Shown in pieces: positions 45,221 to 57,474 of a stretch of 64,000 nucleotides of DNA (its first letter is position 1; the number at the start of each line of letters is the position of its first letter). A model generated the notes under the pieces. It was not told the DNA's origin. It did not search any database and worked only from the letters and a program-made list of their open reading frames with translations. The position numbers and the translations under genes are program-made. This stretch comes from Isoetes taiwanensis. Lineage: Eukaryota > Streptophyta > Lycopodiopsida > Isoetales > Isoetaceae. The DNA is taken from assembly GCA_021234155.1 (NCBI GenBank), contig JAJEKV010000014.1, positions 890,949 to 954,948 on the forward strand, in the 5' to 3' direction.

Positions 45221-46010
45221 TTGGCCACGATTCGAAGTTCCGCGGATGTTTGGGATAGTTTGAATAAGGAGGCACGCACGGATAAAGAACGTGAAGCTTT
45301 CCGTTCGTATAAGAAAGAGGGCAACTTGTTATATTACAAGAATAAGTTGTCTGTACCTGAAACTTCAGGAGTACGTAAGCTAATTCTCCATGACACGCAC
45401 AACAGCCCTATAGCTGGACATGCAGGTTTTATGAAGACCTACTTTAAGATCCGCTCCAGTTATTTCTGGCCTTCTATGAAGAAGGACATTGCTAGGTACA
45501 TTAAGCGCATTAATGTCGTGTGTCGCCAAACCAAAGCTGAGCAATTAAGGAAGCCAGGAGAGTTGCAACCTCTGGATGTGCCCAACGCCAAGTGGGAAGT
45601 GATAACCATGGATTTCATTGTGGGCCTCCCAATGCACTCTCGTGGATATGATGCATTGATGGTAGTGGTCGACAAACCGTCGAAAATGGCTCATTTCTTG
45701 CCATGTCGTACCCACGGATACAGCCTTCGATACCGCTTCTCTGTATTCGCGAAAGGAGATCTCTTCGATTGCATGGAATGCCACGAAGTTATTGTATCCC
45801 ATGAGGGATCCCAAATTCGTAAGTGCATTCGGAAAGATTTCTTTGCCACCATCCGCACCAAGCTTGCTATAAGTGCGGCATATCATCCTCGCAGACCGGA
45901 TGGTCGGGCCATGAGAGCGCACCAATCGTATTATAGAAGATATGCTACGCAGTTATGTGTGGAGTAAGCAATCACAATGGGCTGACTATATTTATCTGGT
46001 CGAGTTTGCC
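45221..46010 (+). pseudogene. Element B integrase, zinc domain and core
   Basis: Zinc-domain residues are in [19 protein letters not shown] and downstream near INVVCRQTK. Core motifs include [13 protein letters not shown] and [11 protein letters not shown]. Related to element C integrase but more decayed. Broken. Confidence 0.8.
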
Positions 46011-46862
46011 TATAACAGTATGAAACAGGAATCTTCCAGAATGTCTCCCTTCATGATAAATTATGGTTATCAATGCCTTACTCCAGACACATGGCATAAT
46101 CCCGTTTCTAAGGTGGAGGTTTCTCAGCAACTTCTCTTGGAAATGCAAGCTTTGGTTGAAGAAGTTCGTGGTTACTTACTGGCTGCACGCAGTCGTCAGA
46201 AGAGTGTAGCGGATAAACACAGAACCCCAAGAGTCTTCCAGGTGGGTGAATCGGTTTGGCTTAAGATTAAGGTAAAACAAGCCAAGCTTAGGATTGGTAA
46301 CTGCAAGAAACTGGCACCCAGTTGGGCTGGGCCGTTCAAAATTATTGAACGTGTTGGAGAACAGGCATCGCTTGGATTTGCCACCCCGCTTGAAGATCCA
46401 CAAGGTCTTTCACGTGAGTCTCTTGAAGCAACACACCCCAGATCCAGAGGAGATCTTGGACACACCCACCCTTCTTGAAATGACAGAAGAGCATCTAGAT
46501 ATAGTGCCTGAAGCTCTTCTTGATCGGGCCTACAAACAGACCAGGAGGAGTCAAATGCTACAATATACTTGGTTAAGTGGAAACACTTGCCAGCTGAGGA
46601 TGCTACCTGGGTGATGAAGATAGACCTTGAGAAGCACTATCCGGATTTCATGCGAGAATCTCAGGGCCGTACTATCAACGATGCTATCAACCCCGCTCCC
46701 GGCGGTAAGCTTGAAAGTTTGATTCGCCGAGAATCATGCAGCAGAGGGGTAGATGCATCGTGGTTGATAATAGTTACCGATGATGGGATCACCTTCGTGT
46801 TCTCTAGGACGTGGTGTATTGTCAATGTGGGCATGACCGCGAACTGCTTGGAAAGCATGTAG
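46011..46862 (+). pseudogene. Element B integrase C-terminal part and chromodomain
   Basis: Contains SRMSPFMINYGYQCLTPDTW, GESVWLKIKVKQAKLRIGNC, LPPRLKIHKVFHVSLLKQH, TDLE-type linker, and a chromodomain-like VKWKHLPAEDATWVMKIDLE. The same 70-residue tail as in C follows (SRTWCIVNVGMTANC). 46863-47339 is untranslated and shows nothing further. Broken. Confidence 0.82.
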
Positions 46863-47339
46863 CTGAGTAGGCCGCGTTCATCTCGGCTATAATGGAAACT
46901 TGACCATTCTTTACGCCGCAATGAATTGCGAACCATAGGCATGATAGGTTCCCTTCTAGATAAGTTTTTTTTTCTTTTTTTTTATATAGGGGGTGGTCCC
47001 TTCAACCACAACCTACTTATCTTATCTATAAATACTAATGTATTGACATGTGCAGGCCAGTGAGCAGTACGTGACCTGCCCATGTATAGAGGGTTGCTGA
47101 TGGCCCGACTTCTCCAGTTTTATGTTGTCTACAAGTCTTGTCCTTTTGTTACTCTGGTGTAATATTGGACTTCGATCCTTAAACTCTTTTCTTGTGATGA
47201 TCATGTGAAATGCAGCCTAAACTGTTTCAAACTTTAAAGTTTTTAATATATTACCTTCGGAAATAAGGAATTTCCTTCCTTCATAATGTAATTTCCTACA
47301 TCTGTATCTAACCCCAATGCTGAGGACTGCATTAGTTCT

Positions 47340-47352
47340 AAGGAGGGGAGAA
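47340..47352 (+). other. Element B polypurine tract
   Basis: AAGGAGGGGAGAA directly before TGTGACG of the 3' LTR. Confidence 0.88.
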
Positions 47353-48843
47353 TGTGACGTTCCAAGTATTTATACGGTATACGTATAAACACACTGACAC
47401 GTCACCCAGTAAAGGTACGCCACCATGGGGTATTGTAACCTAGGGAGTTGACCTAAAAGGGATTAAATTAGCTATGCTAATTTAATTATTAAGGATAATA
47501 ACCTATAATTAAGGAATTAATATCTAAGTGGGTTAATTAAGTTAATTAATGGATTAGGAAGGCGCCACTTGGCCAAACTCGATTGGCTAGCATGGGAATG
47601 CTAACTTGGGCCATCAAGGTGGATCACTACCCCCATTTGACCCCAAAATCGAGCCAAGAGGAGGAGCAGCTGAGCGCCCAAGCACCTGGAACTGTTGCTG
47701 ACCACCCCAGTTGTTGCGGAACACCAGATTACTGAGAGATGGAGCCGCCTCATGACAATGGATCAAGCTGGAACTCGGGTTAGTCGATAATCTAGTTGAT
47801 ATCTTTAAGGCTAGCATTCAGTTATGTCCTTTGAGTCTTCTCTGGTTGTTTTACTTAGGATTAACCCTTCTTTGGTATCTAAGATTACATTTCAATTATG
47901 GATTATGTTATGATGGATGGATGGATGAGTATGTTCTGTTAAACTTCCATAAAGCAGGGATTAGAGGGGGGGTAGAGACCTATGTGCCATATGCTTTAGT
48001 ATGCTCCTAGTAGCTCCTTTAATTCCCAATTATAGCGGCCTACCATCGAGTCGTGGATGCTATGGAATGGCTTAGCACCAGAGAAGGGACGCAGTGGTGA
48101 AGTGGGGGAGGGGTCTTGCACGAACATACAAGGCTCCCCGGGACTCCTACAAGGGCTAGGCCTGATAGCCGGGTCACGGAGAGGGCCGGGGTATGGGTCC
48201 GACACTCCACAGGTGCGAGGGTGTGACCCGTATGGGGCACCCTGTACTTTGAGTAGATTTAGGGTGAGTAAGTCGGGTATGGATGCAAGGGTCGCTGATG
48301 CGACACGTATTCTCTAGCTCACCCATGGAACCACTATGATCCTGGAAGGGGACGCTTCCCTGACCTGCCTCATCGGACCGGGGCGTCATGAACCCTGGAG
48401 TAGGCTCGGATGGAGTGGACAAACCTAGCCGATGTTCTATGCCAGCCAACGCCATGCCAAGATTCGGTCTGCTGATCTCTTGAGACCTAGCCGGCCGGTT
48501 GGTCCTCACCGAGTCCCGCTGGGGTAGAACCAGGGGTTTGGGTGTTTTTTCTAGTATTAAATGCATCTTCTTTGTTGTTACCAGTTGAATGGATGTACCG
48601 CCCTTCGTGGTGGTATTTATGATATGATTATGTGTATGCTAACCTTGTATTCACATTTCCGCGACATAGGAGTCCCATTGAAGGCGTGGGCCGAATGACC
48701 CCTCTGTGTCCTTCACTCGAGCATCTCTCCATAGATGGCCGAGTTAGACGGAGGGCCCTGCTCATGGTGAGATGGTTGCCATGGGAGGGGAAAGTCCCCA
48801 TATGTATACGGCCGAGCGTCGTATATGTTCTGGGAGCGTCACA
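47353..48843 (+). repeat. Element B 3' LTR (complete, 1,491 bp)
   Basis: TGTGACGTTCC ... GGGAGCGTCACA. Uninterrupted reference copy for B. A short run of 'gatg' repeats (about 47911-47928) is present. Related to the D LTR (61761-63283) and, reversed, to the C LTRs. Confidence 0.92.
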
Positions 48844-49354
48844 TACGCCAAGCATATTTAGTCAAAGTTTGCCAAGTTTTCCAATCGTACTCAGGACCTG
48901 CATATGGCATTAATGGAATGTTGGTTCCTCGCTCCACTTCTATACGCATGCCGGAGATAAAGTCGAATCCAGCTTCTGGACAAATGCGGCTCCGCATAAT
49001 GATGTATCTTCTTCCCCAATAAGCAAATTCTTGATCCATAGGGATAGGTAAGTCTACTGGCCACAAGCCAAATGTCTTGCGGTCCCTAACAAAGGGTCGG
49101 ACTAATCTTTGCAATTCTTCAGGAATTTCACGCTCGGGCAGTGAGGCCAAGCGTTCTTGGGAAATGTGCGACACATGTAATGTTCTCATGATTGTAGCCC
49201 TTCATGTTCTTTCACGCAGGGGAACACTCAACGTTGAGCGGCACCCATCCACATTATTGATGAATCGGGTTACTGCTTCGGTTTCATATGCCTCTATGGA
49301 CAACATTAAACCAAAATCCACATCTAGTTTAGAGGAGACATCAACATCATCTAC
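48844..49354 (-). pseudogene. SET-like domain, N-terminal half (split by element B)
   Basis: A minus-strand exon starting after an intron acceptor (ATGTAG, 49355). It reads VDDVDVSSKLDVDFGLMLSI, one in-frame TGA near 49203, then EREIPEELQRLVRPFVRDRK, YWGRRYIIMRSRICPEAGFD, and at its end GMRIEVERGTNIPLMPYAGP followed by YDWKTWQTLTKYAWRM. The last part resembles the SET N-terminal half, where a 'G.G..A...I..G..I..Y.GE' core precedes the variable insert. Element B begins directly after it; the rest of the domain is at 20989-21301. The gene family is not one I can name. Confidence 0.55.
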
Positions 49355-49459
49355 CTACATATTTAGATATCATAAACATCTTGAATATATACTTGAACTG
49401 AGAGAGATACTCTAAAAAAAAAAAAAAAAAAATAAAAATAATAATTATTGTATACCAAC

Positions 49460-49594
49460 CTGATATCCATGACGAGCATAAGATCTGGTGGGTTGTTCAA
49501 ATGTATCAAATCTTATCAGATGGTCTTCGACAACCATTCTAATTCGCTGCTTCAGCCCCATACATCTTTTACAATCGCAAACTATTTTGTCCCT
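49460..49594 (-). pseudogene. Upstream exon with Cys-rich transposase-associated-like motif
   Basis: Bounded by an acceptor (TTGGCAG) and a donor (CAG/GTTGGT), with both junctions in phase 0 to the next exon. It reads RDKIVCDCKRCMGLKQRIRM, VVEDHLIRFDTFEQPTRSYA, RHGYQ. The spacing C-x-C-x2-C, then R..V..HL and Y.RHG, resembles the transposase-associated domain at the N-terminus of CACTA TNP2 proteins ('C.C..C.N......V..HL...GF...Y..W..HGE'). This supports the idea that the SET-like frame belongs to a CACTA gene. Confidence 0.45.
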
Positions 49595-49621
49595 CTGCCA
49601 ATTACAAAAGGTAAGTACTAT

Positions 49622-50621
49622 TTCTAGAGCCTAGTTGAACTCCAACATAGACCAACAACCTGAATGAATGAATGAGCCATAGGAGCCCTCCTTTTTATTC
49701 CAAAATGACAATGTACATCATATTCTTAGAACACTTCGAACAAAATCCCTCATGCCCACTGGCCTTTTTGGGTGTACAAGTATAATCAAATACCATGACA
49801 AACTTGTATAGTGGACTACAAGGTGATAATGAAAAAAACTTTAAGCCTACCACTCCGTTGGTCGCAAAACAATGACCACAACAAGATAAGAGTCCATCAA
49901 ACTGGAGAGAAACCTCCACTCATCCGAACAACCACCCAACTCCATGAGGCGCCTCATGCCTACAAGGCCATCCATCTACAAGCCGACCAATCACGAACCA
50001 TGCCAATTGACCTCGACCTGTAACTTGCAAAAACCACCAAAAGCGACAACCACTGGGCATGAGGGCCCTAACCCAAGCACGAGGGCCACCAAATCTCAGG
50101 CACGAGGGCGAACACACATGGCACGAGGTCCCCCACCACCTCCACAACTGGTCCCGCTAACTAGCACGAGGGCCAAACTCTCGCCAGCACGAGGACCATC
50201 TCAACAACACCAAATTCATTAATGGACGAAAGACTAGAAAACAAAGGCACGCCAGAAAAAAGACTATCAATCATGAAAAGGGAACCATTACAAATATCGA
50301 TACTTGGCACGACGACCATCGGTCAGCGCACGAGGACTCAAGCGCAGCAACCATAAAAGCATGAGACTATTGAGCAAACAAGGAAACCCTTAACTAAAAA
50401 GGCCCAAGAAATGAGGGTGGGAGGGTGGGAGGGTGGGACAAGCGACCTAAGAAGGAGAGGCTCAAGAACGGCTGATGGCGAGAAAGCAGGTGGAAATGGA
50501 CTTAAATACTCTAAAGGGAACCCATCAACTAGCCTCAAGAAGCGGATTTATCTGCTTATCTCGAAACGCAGATAAATCATACTTCTAGAGCCTAGTTGAA
50601 CTCCAACACAAACCAACAACC
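49622..50621. repeat. 40-bp direct repeats 961 bp apart
   Basis: 'ttctagagcctagttgaact' plus 20 further bases occurs at 49622 and again at 50583 with three mismatches. The DNA between is rich in the words 'gcacgagg' and 'ggcacgagggc' (50050-50340) and ends in the 150-bp repeat described separately. No gene seen. Confidence 0.7.
50433..50582. repeat. 150-bp direct repeat, left copy
   Basis: Nearly identical, with no length change, to 55191-55340. It contains a perfect hairpin, GATTTATCTGC (50545-50555) and GCAGATAAATC (50568-50578), near its right end. Preceded by a G-quadruplex-capable run (50414-50436). Confidence 0.9.
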
Positions 50622-53600
50622 ATCCTGAAAAAAAAGAGGCAGAGAAAAGTACCAGAATCTACCAGACAATGACCACATCACCACCTCTACAAGATGAGGA
50701 AGCCACGAATACTCCTAGCGCAACCTTGATGATGTGGATAGGGCCACAAAAGAGCAAGACTCATCTCTAAACTCTAAAGCTAAACGAAGTCTGACGACCA
50801 AAATCTAAGCAAGAAAGCATCGACATGAAGGTTGTCTTATAAGCACTCAAGCCAAACAACTGAACAAGGCCTACAAGAGAAAGGGTTCTATGCCACACTT
50901 AATGCAAAGGAAATAGAGAAAGACAGAATACGAGTTTGAGAGCATGAGGCAAAGGCAGATTTAAACAACTAACGACACTAAAAGAGGATATGAAATGCTC
51001 TACCAACAAGTAAATGAGCAAGGACACAAGAGCAAGCAAACAAACTATTGAGCTTAACAACTTCAAACCTCCATAGACAAAGCAAACACCTCATTCAAGG
51101 GTCCTTGAAGATGCAATCCTAAGCGTATTAAATCACAAGATAACCGAGTATGCCACTCATACGCCGACCAACCGATGCAACGATGCCACTATATAGTCCT
51201 CAGCTACCAAATATATCCACCCTATGAAATTCAAATGGAAACATCAAAACACTCTATAGTCCTAAGCTAACAAATATATACACCCTATGAAACTCAAATG
51301 GAAACATCGAAACTCATCAATTCGAGAAGAGAATCAAACAATGCAAACCTAAAGCCTAAAAACACCACAATAAAACCTGAGAAGTTGGCAAAAATAAGCA
51401 ACCGAACTCACACAAAGGACTCACACAAATGGGACCGACCAGTGTGCAACAAGATGAGATTCACCAAATCATAGGTCCAAACCTGCAAATGAGCTTTTCA
51501 CCACATTTACACAACTAAAGTCGATAACATCCGGCAGAACATCGTCCATAGTTTAAAACCTAAAGGACAATCCCCCCAATGTGTGACTCAAAGGATAATG
51601 CAACTAGGAGCGAATGGTCTAGAAACCACAAAGCTAGTGCCCTCCAAATATGTGCTAGAAAACAAGCATGAGAGGGAAAAGCAAAACCCTATGTGACGAA
51701 AACACTCCGAGAAAAAGGCAACTTGGGATATGGATTCAAACGTCTATTCTCTAAAAAGAAATGCAAGGGAGTGCACACAATAGAGTATGACTATAACCTA
51801 TGGCACAGCTAGTGCAAACAAAAGCTCTACAACTTCAATAATCATTCAAATAAACGCCGAGAAAACCTAGCGCGGCAAACCCAATGATGCAGATGAACTC
51901 AGAGAATACGAGCATAGCCAGGAGCACAAACATGACGAGATGCCACCTAACTATACAATCAAGGGAGGAAGTGCAACACTTATAAGAGCATTAAATCTAA
52001 AGGATACCTAGGCAAGATACGCGTGGAAAAGACATGAAAAAGAAAGGCACTTTGTGACAAGAAAAATGAGATTACTGGCTATATAGAGGGAAGCCAATAA
52101 ATCAAATAATACGAGCAGAGTGATGAACAATGACAATTCCGAAGATAGCTACATAATAATGCATTGCATGTGTCATACAGACTATAAATTGCAAAGAAGA
52201 TCAATAGTTCCATAAGGAACATCAAAATAGCATGGAACCAGCAAAAATGGCACGCAAAAATGGCCAAATAACAAGGAAGGCATCGGATGGGCATTAGACA
52301 ACAAGATATACCATGTGAGACTGCACAAGAAGGTAAGATCGACACATACCTAGACAAGGCATAAATAAAAAGTCTACAAGCTAAAAAATGCATCTACTAC
52401 CAAGGACAAGAAAGGCAAGACTATTAATCAAGTAAAAAAGGACTATAAAGGCCAACTAGAATACCAAGGCCTTGAAAATGCAAGCAATGGCAAGTAAGGT
52501 TAGTGTCCAAGGGAAATGCAAGGTTGTGTATGGGTATACACTCAGTCAGTGCAACTGGTACGAGGACAGTGCTGTATTGAGTCTTGCGTTAGACACCTAG
52601 TTGTAAATGGGAGTAACACAAACCGTTACCTAGGTGAGAGTATACATGAAATATTAACTGGAAATAAATAGCATCAATGATTCAAAAGGATCAAACTGGT
52701 GGGAGTAAACATAAAAATGTTAACTGGAAAAAAAAGGAGCACCAATGATTCAAAGGATCAGACTGGTCAAGAGGATTTCACAAAATGTTAACTGGAAATA
52801 AAGAGCACCAATGATTCAAAGCATCAAACTGGTCAAGAGGATTTATTTGGAAGAATTTGACAAGCTTGCACGCCCTAAAATCCTCAAAATGCACTGATAA
52901 ACGGCATACGCAGCTCCATAAACTACAATCATTACTTACAGCCCAGATGGACAGCCCGAACATTGTCAAAGTGAACATGGGTTGTCCGGACAAAGTAGAA
53001 TTCCTTGTACAGCTCGTGATACATGCAATGGGGAGCTATTGGCACTTAATGAAATGCATGGAGAAAATGCTTAAACCTGCTTCCATGGGATTGAATGTTG
53101 CCATTGCAGATTCTCATATAAATAAAAGTCTCAACATAAGAGTCAATACTGCAAAAAACACCTCATAAACGAGCCCACATATAGTCTAAGGTGAAAAACA
53201 TCAAGAGAGATCTAAAAGCTCTTGGATCTGCAACCCTGCGCAACACAAAAACCAGTAAACTTCAAGAGAATTGAATAACCTTCTCCAAGCTCTAGAGGTT
53301 TAGATCATAAGCGCAAATCCTAGAACACATGAGAAAACTAGAGCCCATAACAAGTCAGAAGCTAAAGTATCTGTAATGACAATTCAAACTAGAAAAGTTC
53401 TAGGGGGAGGTCGAAGCGCTCCCAAATCTCCTTAGAAAAGCCCAAGAGCTCCTACATCTGCAAACATATGCAGCACCAAAACAAGCCAGAAGCTTAGATA
53501 TGCTTCGACAACAAGCCAAACTACCAAAGCTTCTGAAGGAAGGTCTAAAAGCTCCCAAATTTGCAAACATGCGCAGCAACAAAAAACACTTCAACTACAA

Positions 53601-55190
53601 CTCGTGCAAATATAGAGAAGCTAGCATCAATAAGCTACGACAAATCTAAAGAATGAGATAACAAAGACGTAGAAGAAATCATGCAAGGAAGAGTGAGAGA
53701 TTGGACAAGCTACTTACCTCAAGCCAAAATATAATTGAGCTAAAAATTAATATACCTCAGACACCAGCAAGCGCATATCTTACTAATGCTACAATAGCAT
53801 CAGCGGATGGCATCAAACTCGATAATCCTAACGGCAAAAGTGTTCAAAGTGGCCTCAAACCAAAACAGGAACCGTAGAACTCATCTCAAACTAGAAAACT
53901 TCTATTCTCTTTCCTACTAATAACCCATTACAAACTTGTGCATGACAAGGGCGGTTGGGTGGTATCTTGCCGAAGCACACAAGATTGCTGCATACATGGT
54001 CTCACCTTAGACAGACATACCTTTGCAAGTGCTCCAAAGTAGATGTTGTACAGAGAAGCCCTTTTTAGGCACAAGACCTCCTTACCCGTTACATCCTTAA
54101 CCTATTGCCATAGAAAGATCTTCCATTTGGCAGGAATTATAACCCTTCGACGAAATCAAACCTGGGAAACATTCTGGCACAAAGAGCTATCATCTCCAAG
54201 CTAACATGGAAAAATAAACCACGAAAACCATAAGGTAGACCCTGAAAAGAACAAGACATGGCCATTCAAAATAGCAGTGCAGCTGCCAGGTAAGTACCAG
54301 TCTCTGTCTATGGAAAATAAAAGAGCATGGTTCCAGACTTGAAGAAACTACAAACTGGAGAACTATAGCAACTAGCTATGCAAAATAACTTCCCATAACC
54401 AAGGGACTCTTTGCTTGACCATCTACAACAAATTGCAAGACGAATTCTAAATGCATCAAATTACAGCATGTTCAGCATCGCCTACATTCTCAAATAAGGG
54501 ATTACAAACGATCTACTCAAACTCCTATGTTATGCAAATTGGAAAAGCCACAAAGGCCTCAGGGAGAAGTAGACGAAAACAAAAGCAAACCATGAACTCA
54601 GAGGTGCAGGGCAGCTCAAGAAAATCGGACATGACAAGAGCAACCCATGAACTCAAAGGTGGAGGATTTATGTGAAAAACACAAGATTAACTTTCATAGC
54701 AAATGGAGTACTTCGCTCAAGCAACTCTTAGAAAAAAGGATTACTGACCTGGGAACTCCTGGCCAAGCCCACGAGCTGATCCGAATCAGTGCCCGGCGAA
54801 ACGTCTGTTGAAAGAAAGCAATGGAAGAAACACTCCGCAACTCCTCTCATATCTATCCCACGCCAGACGGCAGCCTACAGCATGACCGGCCCAAACCCTA
54901 GCTTGGAAGCTTGTACACAGTCCGACCAAGAAAGCAGAAGCCAGCCCCAACAGATCCAACACAACCAGCTCGTCGAACATCTGATGCTAGAGGTTTCTAT
55001 TATTCTGCCGCTCCAAACATCTATTTGCCGTACCTTTGCCGAGCAGGATCGACACCAACGGATGCTAGCAAGGGGAACAAAAGGGGGACAAGTAATAAAC
55101 TGAGCTTGAGAGGCCGCCATGCTGAAACAAAACGGCAAGTCGGGCATAATAGTACCGACGAAACGACTGGTGATGAAAGAGAAGAGGCGG
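50583..55190. other. 4.6-kb A-rich non-coding interior
   Basis: No protein family recognised on either strand; frames are short. It holds a 61-bp tandem duplication (about 51190-51311), a three-copy repeat of 66-68 bp ('ttaactgg' at 52654, 52720, 52788), and looser repeats around 'ctcccaaatctgcaaacatgc' at 53210-53590. With the 150-bp repeats at both ends it could be a non-autonomous retrotransposon derivative (LARD-like), but primer and polypurine sites are not evident. Confidence 0.45.
52645..52855. repeat. Three-copy tandem repeat, period 66-68 bp
   Basis: Each unit runs 'ttaactggaaataaagagca', 'ccaatgattcaaaggatca', 'aactggtcaagaggattt', starting at 52654, 52720 and 52788. Confidence 0.8.
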
Positions 55191-55340
55191 GTGGGACAAG
55201 CGACCTAAGAAGGAGAGGCTCAAGAACGGCTGATGGCGAGAAAGGAGGTGGAAATGGACTTAAATACTTAAAAGGGAACCCATCAACTAGCCTCAAGAAG
55301 CGGATTTATCTGCTTATCTCGAAACGCAGATAAATCATAC
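55191..55340. repeat. 150-bp direct repeat, right copy
   Basis: See 50433-50582. The same hairpin lies at its right end. Immediately downstream sequence differs from that of the left copy. Confidence 0.9.
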
Positions 55341-55349
55341 ATACTGCAC

Positions 55350-55740
55350 AATAGTTTGAACGGCTGTGATAGATATATATGGTAGTATAAAACGGACAGA
55401 ATTGGGCCCGGACACCTAGTCCTCTCCACTCAAGGTGAAGTCGACCATGCCCTTTCCCGAGTACGACCCTTATATAAGTTTCTATTGCAATAAAGATTTT
55501 GGAGACGCACTAGCCCCGATACATAGAGTCCCCTCCACTCAAGGTGAAGTCGACATATGACCATGACTATGCGACATCTCAATTTTGTAATCTACATTGT
55601 ACTCAGAAAGGTATGAGGGTGAGTTTGGGCCCGACGCACCTGGTCCTCTCCACTCAAGGTGGAGGCGACCGTGTCCTTGACCAAAACACCTGCGTTTTTT
55701 TTTACTACGCGCACCTGGTCCTCTCCTAGTTTATATATGT
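55350..55740. repeat. Tandem repeat, period about 110-114 bp
   Basis: 'tcctctccactcaaggtg.ag.cgac' occurs at about 55420, 55530 and 55643, with a truncated fourth 'cacctggtcctctcc' at 55707. Units also share 'gggcccg' stretches. No gene seen. Confidence 0.75.
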
Positions 55741-55984
55741 CTAGGCTACTAAATACAAGAATCAGTCACTCACATGTGACGGTTCCGCATATGAAGCCTC
55801 CCCTGGTCCCAAGACACCATCAATCTGTCTCCTGGCCATCTCCAGGCGTCGATCAAGACGGTGACCATGGCGATCCATGTAGGGCAGCAACAAGTGTAAG
55901 ATCTGGTTAGAAAAAAGAATACCAAAGGCGCTAGGCTGGAAGAGGAGCGAAAGAAAATAACAATGAAGGCCGGGAAAGGGCTAC

Positions 55985-56435
55985 TTATATAAAATTCCAT
56001 TACGTCGCAGGGCACGTCACGTCGCATGCGACGTCTAGTCAACGGTCACATGCCAGGTCACATGCTCGTTGGCAGTACACGTGGCAAAGACGTATTGACA
56101 TGGCATGCGTTCTGTAATGTCACGTGACGTCGCATGCGACGTCACGTCACCGACATCCACCTGGCGTCCACCTGGCATCCACCTGGCACCGACGTCCACC
56201 TGGCATGACAGATTTGCCCAGTCGCCACCTGGCATCCACGTGGCATCCACCTGTCATCCACCTGGCGCCAACGTTCATCTGGCGTGACAGATTTGCCCAG
56301 TCACGATGTCAGACGTCGCAGTACACGTCGCATGCGACGTGTCTACGACGTGATGTCGCATTGACATCGCATGGTCACGTCAAATGTCACGTCACGTGAC
56401 CCAGACGTCGCAAACCCCACGTCGCTAAATGACCA
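55985..56435. repeat. CpG-rich palindrome and CCACCTGGCAT repeat cluster
   Basis: ACGTCGCATGCGACGT occurs at 56019, 56127 and 56325. Between them 'ccacctggcat' is repeated with variants about ten times (56155-56280), and 'gacagatttgcccagtc' occurs twice (about 56208 and 56288). Many further 'acgtcgc' half-sites are present. The palindrome also occurs at 4779, so a dispersed element family is likely. Confidence 0.8.
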
Positions 56436-56559
56436 TTCTCTTGTTGTGTCTGGGGTCTGTCTCTTGGGGTATGACCTCTTCCTCTGGTGAGGCAGCCACA
56501 CAAAGTCTTGGTCTTGTTCACTTGGGAAAGGGAAACAACTCTTCTATGAGACCCAATCC

Positions 56560-57474
<915 letters not shown>

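Larger units (their letters stand above)
21302..48843 (+). mobile_element. Element B: chromovirus-like Ty3/gypsy retrotransposon with pre-gag ORF block (fossil, nested host of C)
   Basis: Plus-strand order: 5' LTR (split, 21302-21424 and 35665-36571), tRNA-iMet primer site, pre-gag block, gag, protease, RT, RNase H, integrase with chromodomain, polypurine tract, 3' LTR (47353-48843). The outer edges cut the SET-like frame; assuming a decayed 5-bp target duplication, the frames on the two sides are in register. A polypyrimidine tract with element C lies in the 5' LTR, a solo LTR lies in the pre-gag block, and a MITE lies between gag and protease. The element is broken, with roughly five to ten breaks besides the insertions. 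It is older than C. Confidence 0.85.

Noticed and set aside
50050-50340. CRISPR-like array from repeated 'gcacgagg' words
   Set aside because: Repeats are short, irregularly spaced and variable, and the context is a plant nuclear genome.
54789-55333. Overlapping plus-strand frames of 104 and 140 codons as a gene in the A-rich interior
   Set aside because: Two frames cover the same DNA, neither has a recognisable domain, and the end lies within the 150-bp repeat.
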